A stretch of DNA of 64,000 nt from JALZKA01 sp963715405 (GTDB taxonomy: Bacteria; Actinomycetota; Thermoleophilia; Solirubrobacterales; 70-9): positions 930,001 to 994,000 of the forward strand of contig OY970239.1 of the NCBI GenBank assembly GCA_963715405.1, in the 5' to 3' direction. The position numbers were made by a program, and so were the translations under genes. Below the pieces are notes generated by a model that was given only the letters and a program-made list of their open reading frames with translations, had not been told where the DNA came from and searched no databases. Shown one piece after another: positions 33,416 to 40,707 of the stretch. Each line of letters begins with the position of its first letter. The first letter of the stretch is position 1.

Positions 33416-33421
33416 ATTATC
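33416..33421 (-). promoter_or_regulatory. candidate -10 box GATAAT for the ligase gene
   Basis: Reads GATAAT on the minus strand, one base off TATAAT. It ends 6 bases before the GTG at 33409, placing +1 on the start codon. Confidence 0.45.
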
Positions 33422-33438
33422 AAGCGAGCGAATCGAGT

Positions 33439-33474
33439 GCAGCGTTTTGGTCGCTATGGCAACCAAAAGGCTGC
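33439..33474. repeat. 36-base dispersed palindrome, copy A
   Basis: Arms GCAGCGTTTTGGT (33439-33451) and ACCAAAAGGCTGC (33462-33474) pair over 13 positions with one mismatch, around a centre containing GCTATGGC. A related, partly decayed copy lies at 59189-59219. It is located just upstream of the ligase promoter. Confidence 0.65.
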
Positions 33475-33485
33475 AGGATCTTCCG

Positions 33486-34691
33486 TCAGCAGCACCAGCC
33501 GGCTACCTCCGGGAAGCCTCCATCCCCCTTGTCGTCCGAGTCGAACTGCCGGGTGATGTCGGCGACGGCTGTGACGCGGCGGTCATCCACGTTCACGAAG
33601 AGCCACTGATCGGCTTCGGGCCACGGCAGGAGGATCCACTCTCCGTCGGGAGAGAAAACCGGCGGCCCGAACCGGGCCTTCGCGCTCTCTTTGCCGGTCG
33701 AATAGAGCCGCTTCGAGCGGCCGGAAGCGCTCACCAGGGCGAGCTCGTCGCCCCCCGGGCTGGCCGACACGACGGCGACGGCATCGCCGGCGGGGCTGAT
33801 CGCGGCACTTTCAACTCCAGTGGCGACCGGCCCTTTGAGCAGGGCGTTGCCTCGAGCGTCGCCAAGCGTCGCGAAGTCCCCGGCTGCGACCAGCAGCCGC
33901 TCACCATCCTCCGACCACTCAAGCGAGTGAATCGGCCGCGAGTAAGGCTCCGTTCGCCAGAGAACTTCCTCGGTGTCCGCGTCGATTAGGGCCACTCGGT
34001 TCGAGCCGTCTACGTATGTGAGCTGATGGACTGCGTGCGTATCGTCAGTCTCGGGACGCCAGACTGGTCTTACGCCGCGCGCCGGGCCGAGGAGGAACCT
34101 GTCGCCGGTGCCGTCGCCCGCGACGACACGGATTTGATCCCCGGCCAGGTAGGCAACGCGAAAGCCTTCGTCCTCTGACCAATCCACGGCATCGATCCGC
34201 TTCGGCGACTCGATCGACCAGCGGAAGTCTCCGACCGCATCCACGGCTCTCAGCTCCGAGCCGGTCGCGACCGCAACGAACCGACCCTGCGGCGACCAAC
34301 TGGCGTGGTCGTAGGCGCCCAGCCTGCGTCGCGACCCGTCGTCGCGCACGAGCCACGCCCCGCTCGGAGCCTCGACGAGGACGTTGCCAGGCGCCGGCAG
34401 TGACCCGATGCGAGGCTCGGCCTGCTCTTCGCCCAGCTTCACGCGGTCGGCGATCCATTCGCGAACGTCCGCTCCTGCGGGCGTCAGGGCAAGTCCGGCG
34501 ATCAGCCCCGCTGCGGCGAGCACCGCTGCGCCGCGAAGAGCGATCCGGCGAGAAGGTGCGGGACCGGCCTCGCGCGTCGCAAACGCCTCCGCCACCACCC
34601 GCCGCGCCCGCTCCTCGGCGCGATGCTCGTCCGGCGTCTCGATCTGAGCCAGCGCATCTCGCGCGCGTCCATCGTCTCGCCGCCGGCTCAC
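33486..34691 (-). CDS. membrane beta-propeller protein, probable anti-sigma partner of the ECF factor
   Basis: A 401-residue protein. A short cytosolic N-terminus (residues 1-48, acidic/basic helices with DEHRAEERARRVVAEAFATREAG) is followed by one membrane helix (IALRGAAVLAAAGLIAGLALTPAGA). A WD40/PD40-like extracytoplasmic beta-propeller with recurring blades follows (WSPQGRFVAVATGSELRAVD, WSEDEGFRVAYLAGDQIRVV, ISPAGDAVAVVSASPGGDEL, FSPDGEWILLPWPEADQW). The GTG overlaps the sigma-factor stop as GTGA. Position and topology suggest an anti-sigma or signal sensor, but no canonical zinc anti-sigma motif is seen. Confidence 0.65.
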   Translation of the reverse strand: MSRRRDDGRARDALAQIETPDEHRAEERARRVVAEAFATREAGPAPSRRIALRGAAVLAAAGLIAGLALTPAGADVREWIADRVKLGEEQAEPRIGSLPAPGNVLVEAPSGAWLVRDDGSRRRLGAYDHASWSPQGRFVAVATGSELRAVDAVGDFRWSIESPKRIDAVDWSEDEGFRVAYLAGDQIRVVAGDGTGDRFLLGPARGVRPVWRPETDDTHAVHQLTYVDGSNRVALIDADTEEVLWRTEPYSRPIHSLEWSEDGERLLVAAGDFATLGDARGNALLKGPVATGVESAAISPAGDAVAVVSASPGGDELALVSASGRSKRLYSTGKESAKARFGPPVFSPDGEWILLPWPEADQWLFVNVDDRRVTAVADITRQFDSDDKGDGGFPEVAGWCC

Positions 34692-35305
34692 GTGTCTCGC
34701 TCCACGGTCAGCGACAGGGCATCCAGCCCCCGGCGGATGCGCGAGTTGACGGTGCCGCGCGGTAGCTCGAGTAGCGCGGCGATCTCGCCCGGCCTGTAGT
34801 CGAGGACGTAGCGCAGGACCACGACCGCTCGTTGCTCGGGGGCGAGCGAGGCAAGCGCCGCGATCACCCGGCCTGAGTCTGCCTGCGCCGCGAGATCGGG
34901 CTCGACGGAAGCGTGATCGAGCGCGACAGCTCCTTCGCCCGCGACCTCCCGCCGAGCCGTCCGCGCGCGAGTCCAGTCGATCGCCCGGTTCACCACGATG
35001 CGATGAAGCCATGGCGCGAACGGTCTGCGGCGATCGAAGCGCTCGAGCGTGCGGATCGCCGAGATGAACGCCTCCTGGGCAATGTCCTCTGCGGCGGGAC
35101 CGTCATGGACGACGAGGAAGGCGGCACGGTGGGCGCCTCGCCAGTGGCGGCGAAAGAGCTCCTCCATCGCTTCGTTCGAGCCGCGCTGCGCCGCGCGGAC
35201 GAGCGCCCCCTCCCGCCGGCTCTCAAGCCCGTGCAAGGGCGGTCCGAGCTTTCTCAGCTCTCCGGCTTCCATCACGTGGGCAGAGTCTCCCGCCATACGC
35301 CTCAT
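34688..35305 (-). CDS. ECF-family RNA polymerase sigma factor
   Basis: A 205-residue group 4 sigma factor. Region 2 spans roughly residues 42-105, with MEELFRRHWRGAHRAAFLVV, AAEDIAQEAFISAIRTLERFD and FAPWLHRIVVNRAID. Region 4 holds the helix-turn-helix YRPGEIAALLELPRGTVNSRIRRGLDAL. Its stop overlaps the start of the membrane beta-propeller gene. Several start codons are possible (35305, 35296, 35272); I kept the longest. The promoter is unclear. ECF factors usually respond to envelope signals. Confidence 0.85.
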   Translation of the reverse strand: MRRMAGDSAHVMEAGELRKLGPPLHGLESRREGALVRAAQRGSNEAMEELFRRHWRGAHRAAFLVVHDGPAAEDIAQEAFISAIRTLERFDRRRPFAPWLHRIVVNRAIDWTRARTARREVAGEGAVALDHASVEPDLAAQADSGRVIAALASLAPEQRAVVVLRYVLDYRPGEIAALLELPRGTVNSRIRRGLDALSLTVERDT

Positions 35306-35350
35306 ACGTCCAGCGGCACCCGGGAGGTCCGCATTACCCGAGCTGCCGAA

Positions 35351-35386
35351 AGTAGGGAAACCCGCGATATGCGCGGGTATTCCTAC
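35351..35386. terminator. strong hairpin after the surface beta-propeller gene
   Basis: AGTAGG (35351-35356) pairs with CCTACT (35381-35386 region), and ACCCGCG pairs with CGCGGGT around an ATATG loop. GGAA/TTCC in between adds pairs with one bulge. It overlaps the last codons of the minus-strand gene and precedes the sigma-factor gene, separating the two units. Confidence 0.7.
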
Positions 35387-36351
35387 TCTCGGCGCCGTCG
35401 GCGGACCGCGATCGCTGCGAGGCCGGCGATAATGAGGCCGCCGAATGCGAGTCCGGCGATCTCCACCGCTGGCTGAGTTGGCTCGGCAGACGCCGCTTCC
35501 GTCTCCGCGCCCGGTTCGCGTGCCTCGTGCGTTGCCGTGTCCACGACGGCTAGCAGGTTCCCCTTTCTGTTCACGAGCTCGACTGCGGCGCCGTCCTCGC
35601 TCGCCGTGAGCTCGGCGCCATACGTGTCCTCCGGGTGGATCGGCAGGTCGATGCAGACCGTCGTCCCCTCCTCGACGTTCAAGGCGTGGATGAACGGGTG
35701 GTTACCGCCGCCGTCGTAGAGCGTGTACTCCCATTGCCCGTCGTTGCTTGTGGCTCGCGTCTGCGGAAAGCCGCGCATCTCGTCCGGCGCCTCCTCGGGG
35801 TCGAGGATCGGTTGCGGGTCGAGCTCCTCGGCCGACAGGTCATAGGAGCGGACCTGGTAGGCGCCGGGGTCCCGCGGGTCCGTGTACTCGATGAGATACA
35901 TCGTCTCGCCGTCGGGAGAAAGAGCATCGAAGCTGAAATCCCCGGCGAGGCTGACCTGGTCCGGGTTCCTTCCGAGGCGGGTGGCCTCGAATACCAAGAG
36001 CTCGGTGGTCTTCCGGGGAAAGGATCGCCTCGGGTTGATGAGGGCGAGGGTCTCTCCGTCGGCCGAAATTCCACTCGCCGTTCCGTCTACGGCAATGGCG
36101 GGAACCGTGTAATTCCCGTCGATCGTCGTGTGATCGGTTACCTCCCCACCGTCTACCGAGATCCGCATCACAAGGGTCCTGTCCCCGGACGAGAGGGACA
36201 CGAAGCGGTCTGCTCCGTCCGCCGAAACTACACCTTCGCCGAAGGTGTAGTCGACTGGCACAGGCAGACCGTCGGCGGCCGCCGACGGTGGTGCGGTCAC
36301 GCCGATGGCTGTGACTGCGGCGAGCGCCTTCAACAATGCTCTGCTTCTCAT
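35383..36351 (-). CDS. secreted, membrane-anchored beta-propeller protein
   Basis: A 322-residue surface protein. The signal peptide is ALLKALAAVTAIGVTAPPSAAADG. The middle has WD40/PD40-like blades (GADRFVSLSSGDRTLVMRISVDG, FSFDALSPDGETMYLIEYTD, TSNDGQWEYTLYDGGGNHPF). A Pro/Glu/Ala linker leads to a C-terminal helix (VEIAGLAFGGLIIAGLAAIAV) and a basic tail (RRRRRE), like a wall or membrane anchor but without LPXTG. ATG at 36351 has AAGGAG 7 bases upstream, a rare clear Shine-Dalgarno here. It is a structural cousin of the neighbouring anti-sigma-like protein and may be a ligand or target of that system. Confidence 0.65.
   Translation of the reverse strand: MRSRALLKALAAVTAIGVTAPPSAAADGLPVPVDYTFGEGVVSADGADRFVSLSSGDRTLVMRISVDGGEVTDHTTIDGNYTVPAIAVDGTASGISADGETLALINPRRSFPRKTTELLVFEATRLGRNPDQVSLAGDFSFDALSPDGETMYLIEYTDPRDPGAYQVRSYDLSAEELDPQPILDPEEAPDEMRGFPQTRATSNDGQWEYTLYDGGGNHPFIHALNVEEGTTVCIDLPIHPEDTYGAELTASEDGAAVELVNRKGNLLAVVDTATHEAREPGAETEAASAEPTQPAVEIAGLAFGGLIIAGLAAIAVRRRRRE
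36227..36251. repeat. perfect 12-bp inverted repeat in the beta-propeller gene
   Basis: ACTACACCTTCG at 36227-36238 and CGAAGGTGTAGT at 36240-36251, with a single C between. It lies about 35 codons into the coding sequence. Could fold tightly in the mRNA. Confidence 0.6.
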
Positions 36352-36412
36352 GAGGACTCCTTCGGGTGGTGAACTAGGCGAAATACGAAGCCCACGCGCC
36401 CGGAGGTCCCAA

Positions 36413-36418
36413 TACATT
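36413..36418 (+). promoter_or_regulatory. candidate -10 box TACATT for trpS
   Basis: TACATT ends 7 bases before the trpS GTG, predicting a leaderless mRNA. No leader peptide or T-box lies in front of trpS. Confidence 0.5.
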
Positions 36419-36425
36419 CCCGGCC

Positions 36426-37415
36426 GTGCGCATCTTCAGCGGGATTCAGCCCACCGGGCGCAAGCACCTCGGGAACTACATCGGGGCGATCTCGCAGTAC
36501 GTCGAAAGCCAGGAGCGCGGCGAGGGCATCTTCTGCATCGTCGACCTCCACGCGATCTCGGTCGCCTACGACCCGGCCGAGCTCCGCGAGCGCCTCTACG
36601 ACACGGCGGCGGTCCTGGTCGCAGCAGGGCTCGATCCAGAGCGCTGCATCCTCTTTCGCCAGTCGGACGTGCGCGAGCACTCCGAGCTTTGCTGGCTGCT
36701 CTCGGCCGTGACCGCTCACGGCGACCTCAACCGGATGCACCAGTTCAAGGACAAATCGCAAAAGCAGCGCGAGCTGGTCTCGGCGGCACTCTTCTTCTAT
36801 CCCGTCCTTCAGGCGGCCGACGTCCTCGCATACCGCGGCGAGGAGGTGCCGATCGGCGAAGATCAGCGCCAGCACATCGAGCTCATGCGCGAGATCGCGC
36901 GCCGCTTCAACGAACGCTTCGGCGAGGGCACGCTGGTGGAGCCGGATCATCGCATCCCCGAGGTGGGTGCGCGGATCATGGATCTCCAGGACCCGACGGT
37001 GAAGATGTCGACGACGAGCGGCTCCGAGCAGGGCACCGTCTACGTCCTCGACGAGCCGAACGCGATCCAGAAGAAGGTGAAAAGCGCGGTGACCGACTCG
37101 GGCTCGGGCGTCCACCGCGGCGCGGGCAAGGAGGGGATCGCGAACCTGATCGATGTTTTGGCGGCCGTCCGAGGCTGGACGCCTGACGCGGTCGAATCGG
37201 AGTTCGCAGGCTCGGGCTACGGCGATTTCAAGGACGCCGTCGCCGAGGCCGTCACCGATTATCTGGCGCCGGTGCGGGAGCGCTACGCCGAGCTTCGCCC
37301 TGACGAGGGTGAGCTCGAGCGGTTGCTTGCCCAAGGGGCAGAAAAGGCTCGCGAGATCGCCTCGGGCACCCTCGCCGACGTGCGCGACGCAATGGGCGTC
37401 GGGCCTTCTCGCTAG
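36426..37415 (+). CDS. trpS: tryptophanyl-tRNA synthetase
   Basis: A 329-residue class I aminoacyl-tRNA synthetase charging tRNA-Trp. The HIGH-type motif is GRKHLGNYIG near residue 12. The KMSKS-type loop is KMSTTSGSEQG, the variant I recall from many actinobacterial TrpRS. Other motifs: FCIVDLHAIS, YPVLQAADVLAYRGEEVPIGEDQRQHIEL and KKVKSAVTDSGS. GTG start at 36426. The gene is alone, divergent from the surface beta-propeller gene. Confidence 0.95.
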   Translation: MRIFSGIQPTGRKHLGNYIGAISQYVESQERGEGIFCIVDLHAISVAYDPAELRERLYDTAAVLVAAGLDPERCILFRQSDVREHSELCWLLSAVTAHGDLNRMHQFKDKSQKQRELVSAALFFYPVLQAADVLAYRGEEVPIGEDQRQHIELMREIARRFNERFGEGTLVEPDHRIPEVGARIMDLQDPTVKMSTTSGSEQGTVYVLDEPNAIQKKVKSAVTDSGSGVHRGAGKEGIANLIDVLAAVRGWTPDAVESEFAGSGYGDFKDAVAEAVTDYLAPVRERYAELRPDEGELERLLAQGAEKAREIASGTLADVRDAMGVGPSR

Positions 37416-37436
37416 ACGCCGCTGCGGGCGCCGTCG

Positions 37437-38222
37437 TCAGTCCTCTTCGCGAACCTGGCCGTAGTTGATCGACGCCACGATGATCACGCCGCCGAGGACG
37501 TTGCCTAGAAAAGCGGGAAGGAGCCAGGTGAGGACATCACCCACGTTTAGCGCGCCGTCGAGGAGCGAGCAGAACGCCGTGATCGTCGTTGCCACGCAGT
37601 GGTCGAGGCTCGCGAGCGAGACGAAGAACGTGAGCGACCAGATCACGGCCACGCGGCCGGTGACGGTGTCGCACCCTTCGACGAGCCAGGCGACCGTTGC
37701 GAGGAGAAAGCCAACGATCACCGCGCTCCAGAACGTGTCGATGAAAGAGCCCTCGGTGTACTTGACGCCGTTCGAGACGAGCTCTGACTGGATCGGCTCG
37801 GCGAGGGCGCCGGTGAGGACCGCCAGCATCGCGAAGACGAACGCGCCGACCAAGTTCATCGAGAACACGATCGCCCAGAGGCGGGCGGTCCGGTTGAGGA
37901 ACTCCCTCTTCCGCATCGAGAGCATCACCGGGTAGAGCGTGTTCTCGGTGAAGAACTGGGAGCGTCCGACGATCACCGCGACGTAGCCGATGGGATACAG
38001 GAGCGCTGCGATGAACGCGGTCGACTGGACCTCGGGCGTGAGCGAGACCGTTGCAAGAGCGACGGCGAGCGCCGAGAGCCCGATCGTGAAGCCGGCGAAC
38101 AGACCTGAGAAGAAGAGGCTTCCCTCGGGCCGGCTCAGCTCCTCGGCCGTGTCCTCGCAGATCCGCTCGTAGATGTCCAGCGCGTGCGGCCGGGAAGACT
38201 CCTCGTCGCGCCTCTCAGCCAC
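37437..38222 (-). CDS. formate/nitrite transporter (FNT) family channel
   Basis: A 261-residue membrane protein with six hydrophobic segments, like FocA/NirC/YfdC pentameric anion channels. Characteristic stretches are FFSGLFAGFTIGLSALAVAL, ALLYPIGYVAVIVGRSQFFTENTLYPVM and LPAFLGNVLGGVIIVASINYGQ. The N-terminal cytosolic part is acidic. It is closest in appearance to the YfdC branch, whose substrate is uncertain. GTG at 38222 has a TAAGGT box 6 bases upstream. Convergent with trpS and divergent from scpA. Confidence 0.8.
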   Translation of the reverse strand: MAERRDEESSRPHALDIYERICEDTAEELSRPEGSLFFSGLFAGFTIGLSALAVALATVSLTPEVQSTAFIAALLYPIGYVAVIVGRSQFFTENTLYPVMLSMRKREFLNRTARLWAIVFSMNLVGAFVFAMLAVLTGALAEPIQSELVSNGVKYTEGSFIDTFWSAVIVGFLLATVAWLVEGCDTVTGRVAVIWSLTFFVSLASLDHCVATTITAFCSLLDGALNVGDVLTWLLPAFLGNVLGGVIIVASINYGQVREED

Positions 38223-38228
38223 GCGCGA

Positions 38229-38234
38229 ACCTTA
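38229..38234 (-). promoter_or_regulatory. candidate -10 box TAAGGT for the FNT-channel gene
   Basis: Reads TAAGGT on the minus strand, ending 6 bases before the GTG at 38222. Confidence 0.4.
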
Positions 38235-38268
38235 GAAGGAGACTCGGTCGGCCGTCCTGCGCCGGGGC

Positions 38269-38274
38269 TACGCT
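38269..38274 (+). promoter_or_regulatory. candidate -10 box TACGCT for scpA
   Basis: TACGCT ends 6 bases before the scpA GTG at 38281. The two divergent starts are only 58 bases apart. Confidence 0.4.
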
Positions 38275-38280
38275 GCGCAC

Positions 38281-39030
38281 GTGCCAGTAGCCGACCTCGA
38301 CCTCGAGCTCGACGTCTTCGCGGGCCCGTTCGACCTCCTGATGGCGGTTGTCCTTCGCGAGGGAGTGAACCTGGCCGAGGTGGAGCTGGGCGAGGTCGTC
38401 GTCGCCTACGTCGAGCACTTGGAAGAGCAAGGCGAGCTCGACCTGGAATCGGCGACGGAGTTTCTGGTCCTGATCGCCGCCCTCCTCGAGCTCAAGTCGC
38501 GGCTCCTTCTGCCGGCCGGCGAAGAAGGGGAGGGGATGCCCGCGCCCGAAGAGGCCGCGGAAGAGCTCCTGGCGCGCATGCTCGAGTACCGCCGCTATCA
38601 CGATGCGGCCGGGTACATCAAGGACCTTTTCGAGGCCGGGCGCGACACTCTCTATCGCCGCGCAGCCCTGCCGCCCGAGCTTCGGCGCGTCTCCCTCGAG
38701 GCGGCGCGGCCGGTCTATGCCGGCGAGCGGCTCGCCGAGGCGATCGGCGGGCTCCTTCGCATGCCGGAGGCCCCGGACACTTCCCACATCCGGCCTACGG
38801 TCTCACTCGAGCGCCGGCTCGGGGTTATCCGCGGCCTTCTGCGACGGAGGACGGCGATTGACTTCGACGACGCGTTCGGGCGCGAGGACCGGCTGACCCA
38901 GGCCGTAACGATCTTCGCCCTCCTCGAGATGCACAAGCGAGGCGAGGCAAGCTGGGACCAGTCCGAGCTCTTCGGGCCGATAAAGATCACGCCGCTCGAA
39001 GTGGCAACCGAAACCGAGGAGGTCGCATGA
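38281..39030 (+). CDS. scpA: segregation and condensation protein A
   Basis: A 249-residue kleisin that bridges SMC heads in the bacterial condensin. The N-terminal SMC-neck binding part begins LELDVFAGPFDLLMAVVLREGVNLAEVELGEV, followed by FLVLIAALLELKSRLLLPA. The C-terminal winged helix has TIFALLEMHKRGEASWDQSELFGPI. GTG start at 38281. scpB follows with ATGA overlap. Confidence 0.92.
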   Translation: MPVADLDLELDVFAGPFDLLMAVVLREGVNLAEVELGEVVVAYVEHLEEQGELDLESATEFLVLIAALLELKSRLLLPAGEEGEGMPAPEEAAEELLARMLEYRRYHDAAGYIKDLFEAGRDTLYRRAALPPELRRVSLEAARPVYAGERLAEAIGGLLRMPEAPDTSHIRPTVSLERRLGVIRGLLRRRTAIDFDDAFGREDRLTQAVTIFALLEMHKRGEASWDQSELFGPIKITPLEVATETEEVA

Positions 39031-39614
39031 CCGACGCACCGCAGCTCGAGCGCGTGATCGAAGCGCTCCTCTTCCTCTCGCCGACCCCGGTCTCCCTCAC
39101 CGAGCTGATCGAGGCGACCGACGCGACCGAGGCCCAGATCGAGCGGGCGCTTGACGGCCTCTCTGGCTCGTTCGCCGAGGGAAGCCGCGGACTCTTGCTG
39201 CGAAACGTCGCCGGTGGCTGGATGCTCGCAACCGATCCGATCGCCGCCGACGCGGCGCGCAAGCTCCTCGCGAAGCCACGAACGCCTCCGCTCACCCAGG
39301 CGCAGGCGGAGACGCTCGCGATCGTCGCCTACCTCCAGCCGGTCTCCCGGCCCGAGATCAGCCGCATCCGCGGCGTCGCGGGCGAGTCCGCCGTGATCAC
39401 GTTGACCGAGCGCGGCTTGATCGAGGAATCCGGCCGCTCCCGTTTCGGGGCGTCCGTCTATCGCACCACCGAGCTCTTCGAGCGCGTCTTCGGGCTCGCC
39501 GGCCTTGACGACTTGCCCGACCCGGCGCGCTTCGATCCGGCCCCCGAGGTCGAAGGGGAGTTACGCGAGCGCCTTCACAAGGCGGGCGAGGCACGGGCCG
39601 GCCACCCCGGCTAG
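39027..39614 (+). CDS. scpB: segregation and condensation protein B
   Basis: A 195-residue kite protein that dimerises on ScpA. It has two winged-helix domains: LERVIEALLFLSPTPVSLTELIEATDA and LTQAQAETLAIVAYLQPVSRPEISRIRGV, the latter being the most conserved family segment. Then VYRTTELFERVFGLAGLDDLPD. Coupled to scpA. Confidence 0.93.
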   Translation: MTDAPQLERVIEALLFLSPTPVSLTELIEATDATEAQIERALDGLSGSFAEGSRGLLLRNVAGGWMLATDPIAADAARKLLAKPRTPPLTQAQAETLAIVAYLQPVSRPEISRIRGVAGESAVITLTERGLIEESGRSRFGASVYRTTELFERVFGLAGLDDLPDPARFDPAPEVEGELRERLHKAGEARAGHPG

Positions 39615-39629
39615 CTCGCTTTCGGGCGC

Positions 39630-39635
39630 TACCGT
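39630..39635 (+). promoter_or_regulatory. candidate -10 box TACCGT for the rluB-like gene
   Basis: TACCGT ends 6 bases before the ATG at 39642 in a 27-base gap, placing +1 on the start codon. Confidence 0.4.
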
Positions 39636-39641
39636 CGCCCG

Positions 39642-40343
39642 ATGCGCCTCGCCAAATACCTCGCCCACGCCGGCGTCGCTTCCCGGCGCCGCTCTGAGGC
39701 CCTGATCGCCTCCGGCGCCGTGACCGTCGGCGGCGAGCCGGTGACCGATCCGGCCCGTGACGTTGACGAGACCAGCGGTGTCGCGGTCGATGGCGAGCCG
39801 GTTCGACGGGAGCCGCGCGAGGTCTGGATCCTCAACAAGCCGCTCGACGTGATCTCGACCGCGCGCGAGCCCGGTTCCCGACAAGCGGTCACCGACCTTG
39901 TCCCCTCGCGCCGCCGGCTCTACCCGGTGGGTCGCCTCGACGCCGACTCGACCGGGCTGATCCTCTTGACGAACGACGGCGAGCTGGCGAACCGCCTCAC
40001 GCATCCGCGTTATGGCGTCGAGCGCACCTACCGGGCGAGGCTTCGCAAACCGCCCACCGACGCGCAGCTCGCCCGGCTTCGCAAGGGCGTCGAGCTCGAC
40101 GACGGCCCGACCCGCCCGGCCCGGGTCAGGCGCTCGGGAAAGCGCGGCATCGAGATCACGCTCCGCGAGGGCCGCAACCGCCAGATCCGGCGGATGGCCG
40201 AAGCGGTCGGAAACGAGGTCGTCTCACTCAAGCGCGTCGGCTTCGGCTCGCTCGCGCTCGGGCGCCTGCCCGACGGCGACGCTCGAAAGCTCGGCCCCGC
40301 CGAGGTGAAGGCACTCTGGAAGGATTCGCAAGACGATGGATGA
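39642..40343 (+). CDS. rluB: RluB/RsuA-family rRNA pseudouridine synthase
   Basis: A 233-residue enzyme. The N-terminal S4 RNA-binding domain is MRLAKYLAHAGVASRRRSEALI. The catalytic domain has the active aspartate in YPVGRLDADSTGLILLTNDGEL, then TYRARLRKP and the late motif EGRNRQIRRMAEAVGNEVVSLKRVGFGSL. Likely modifies 23S rRNA. The scpA-scpB-rluB order is widely conserved. aroH overlaps its stop by eight bases. Confidence 0.9.
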   Translation: MRLAKYLAHAGVASRRRSEALIASGAVTVGGEPVTDPARDVDETSGVAVDGEPVRREPREVWILNKPLDVISTAREPGSRQAVTDLVPSRRRLYPVGRLDADSTGLILLTNDGELANRLTHPRYGVERTYRARLRKPPTDAQLARLRKGVELDDGPTRPARVRRSGKRGIEITLREGRNRQIRRMAEAVGNEVVSLKRVGFGSLALGRLPDGDARKLGPAEVKALWKDSQDDG

Positions 40344-40707
40344 GCGACTGTGGGCAATCCGGGGCGCGGCACAGGCCGGCGCCAACTCAGAGGAGGCGAT
40401 TCTCGCGGCCACGCGCGAGCTCGTCTCCGAGCTGATGAGCCGGAACGAGCTTGAGCCGGAGAGCTTCGTCTCGGTCATCTTCACCTGCACCGATGATCTC
40501 GACGCGCAGTTCCCCGCGGTGGCGGCTCGAGAGCTCGGCTTCGGGCAGGTCCCGCTGCTGTGCAACCGCGAGATGGATGTGCCCGGCGCCATGGAGCGCG
40601 TCATCCGCGTGCTCGCGCACTACTACGGCCCAGCGGAGAGCACTCCGGAGCACGTTTATCTAGGCGAGACGAAGAAGCTCCGCGCCGACCTCCACTCCGC
40701 GCAATGA
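40336..40707 (+). CDS. aroH: chorismate mutase, AroH type
   Basis: A 123-residue trimeric-type chorismate mutase that makes prephenate. The N-terminal LWAIRGAAQAGANSEEAILAATRELV, the central FVSVIFTCTDDLDAQFPAVAARELGF and VPLLCNREMDVPGAMERVIRVL are diagnostic. The late active-site region is HVYLGETKKLRADL. It lies directly before hisC, linking it to Tyr/Phe synthesis. Confidence 0.93.
   Translation: MDERLWAIRGAAQAGANSEEAILAATRELVSELMSRNELEPESFVSVIFTCTDDLDAQFPAVAARELGFGQVPLLCNREMDVPGAMERVIRVLAHYYGPAESTPEHVYLGETKKLRADLHSAQ

Noticed and set aside
33410..33466. ATG at 33466 as the ligase start
   Set aside because: The extra 19 residues are encoded mostly by a palindromic repeat, and a GATAAT box points to the GTG at 33409.
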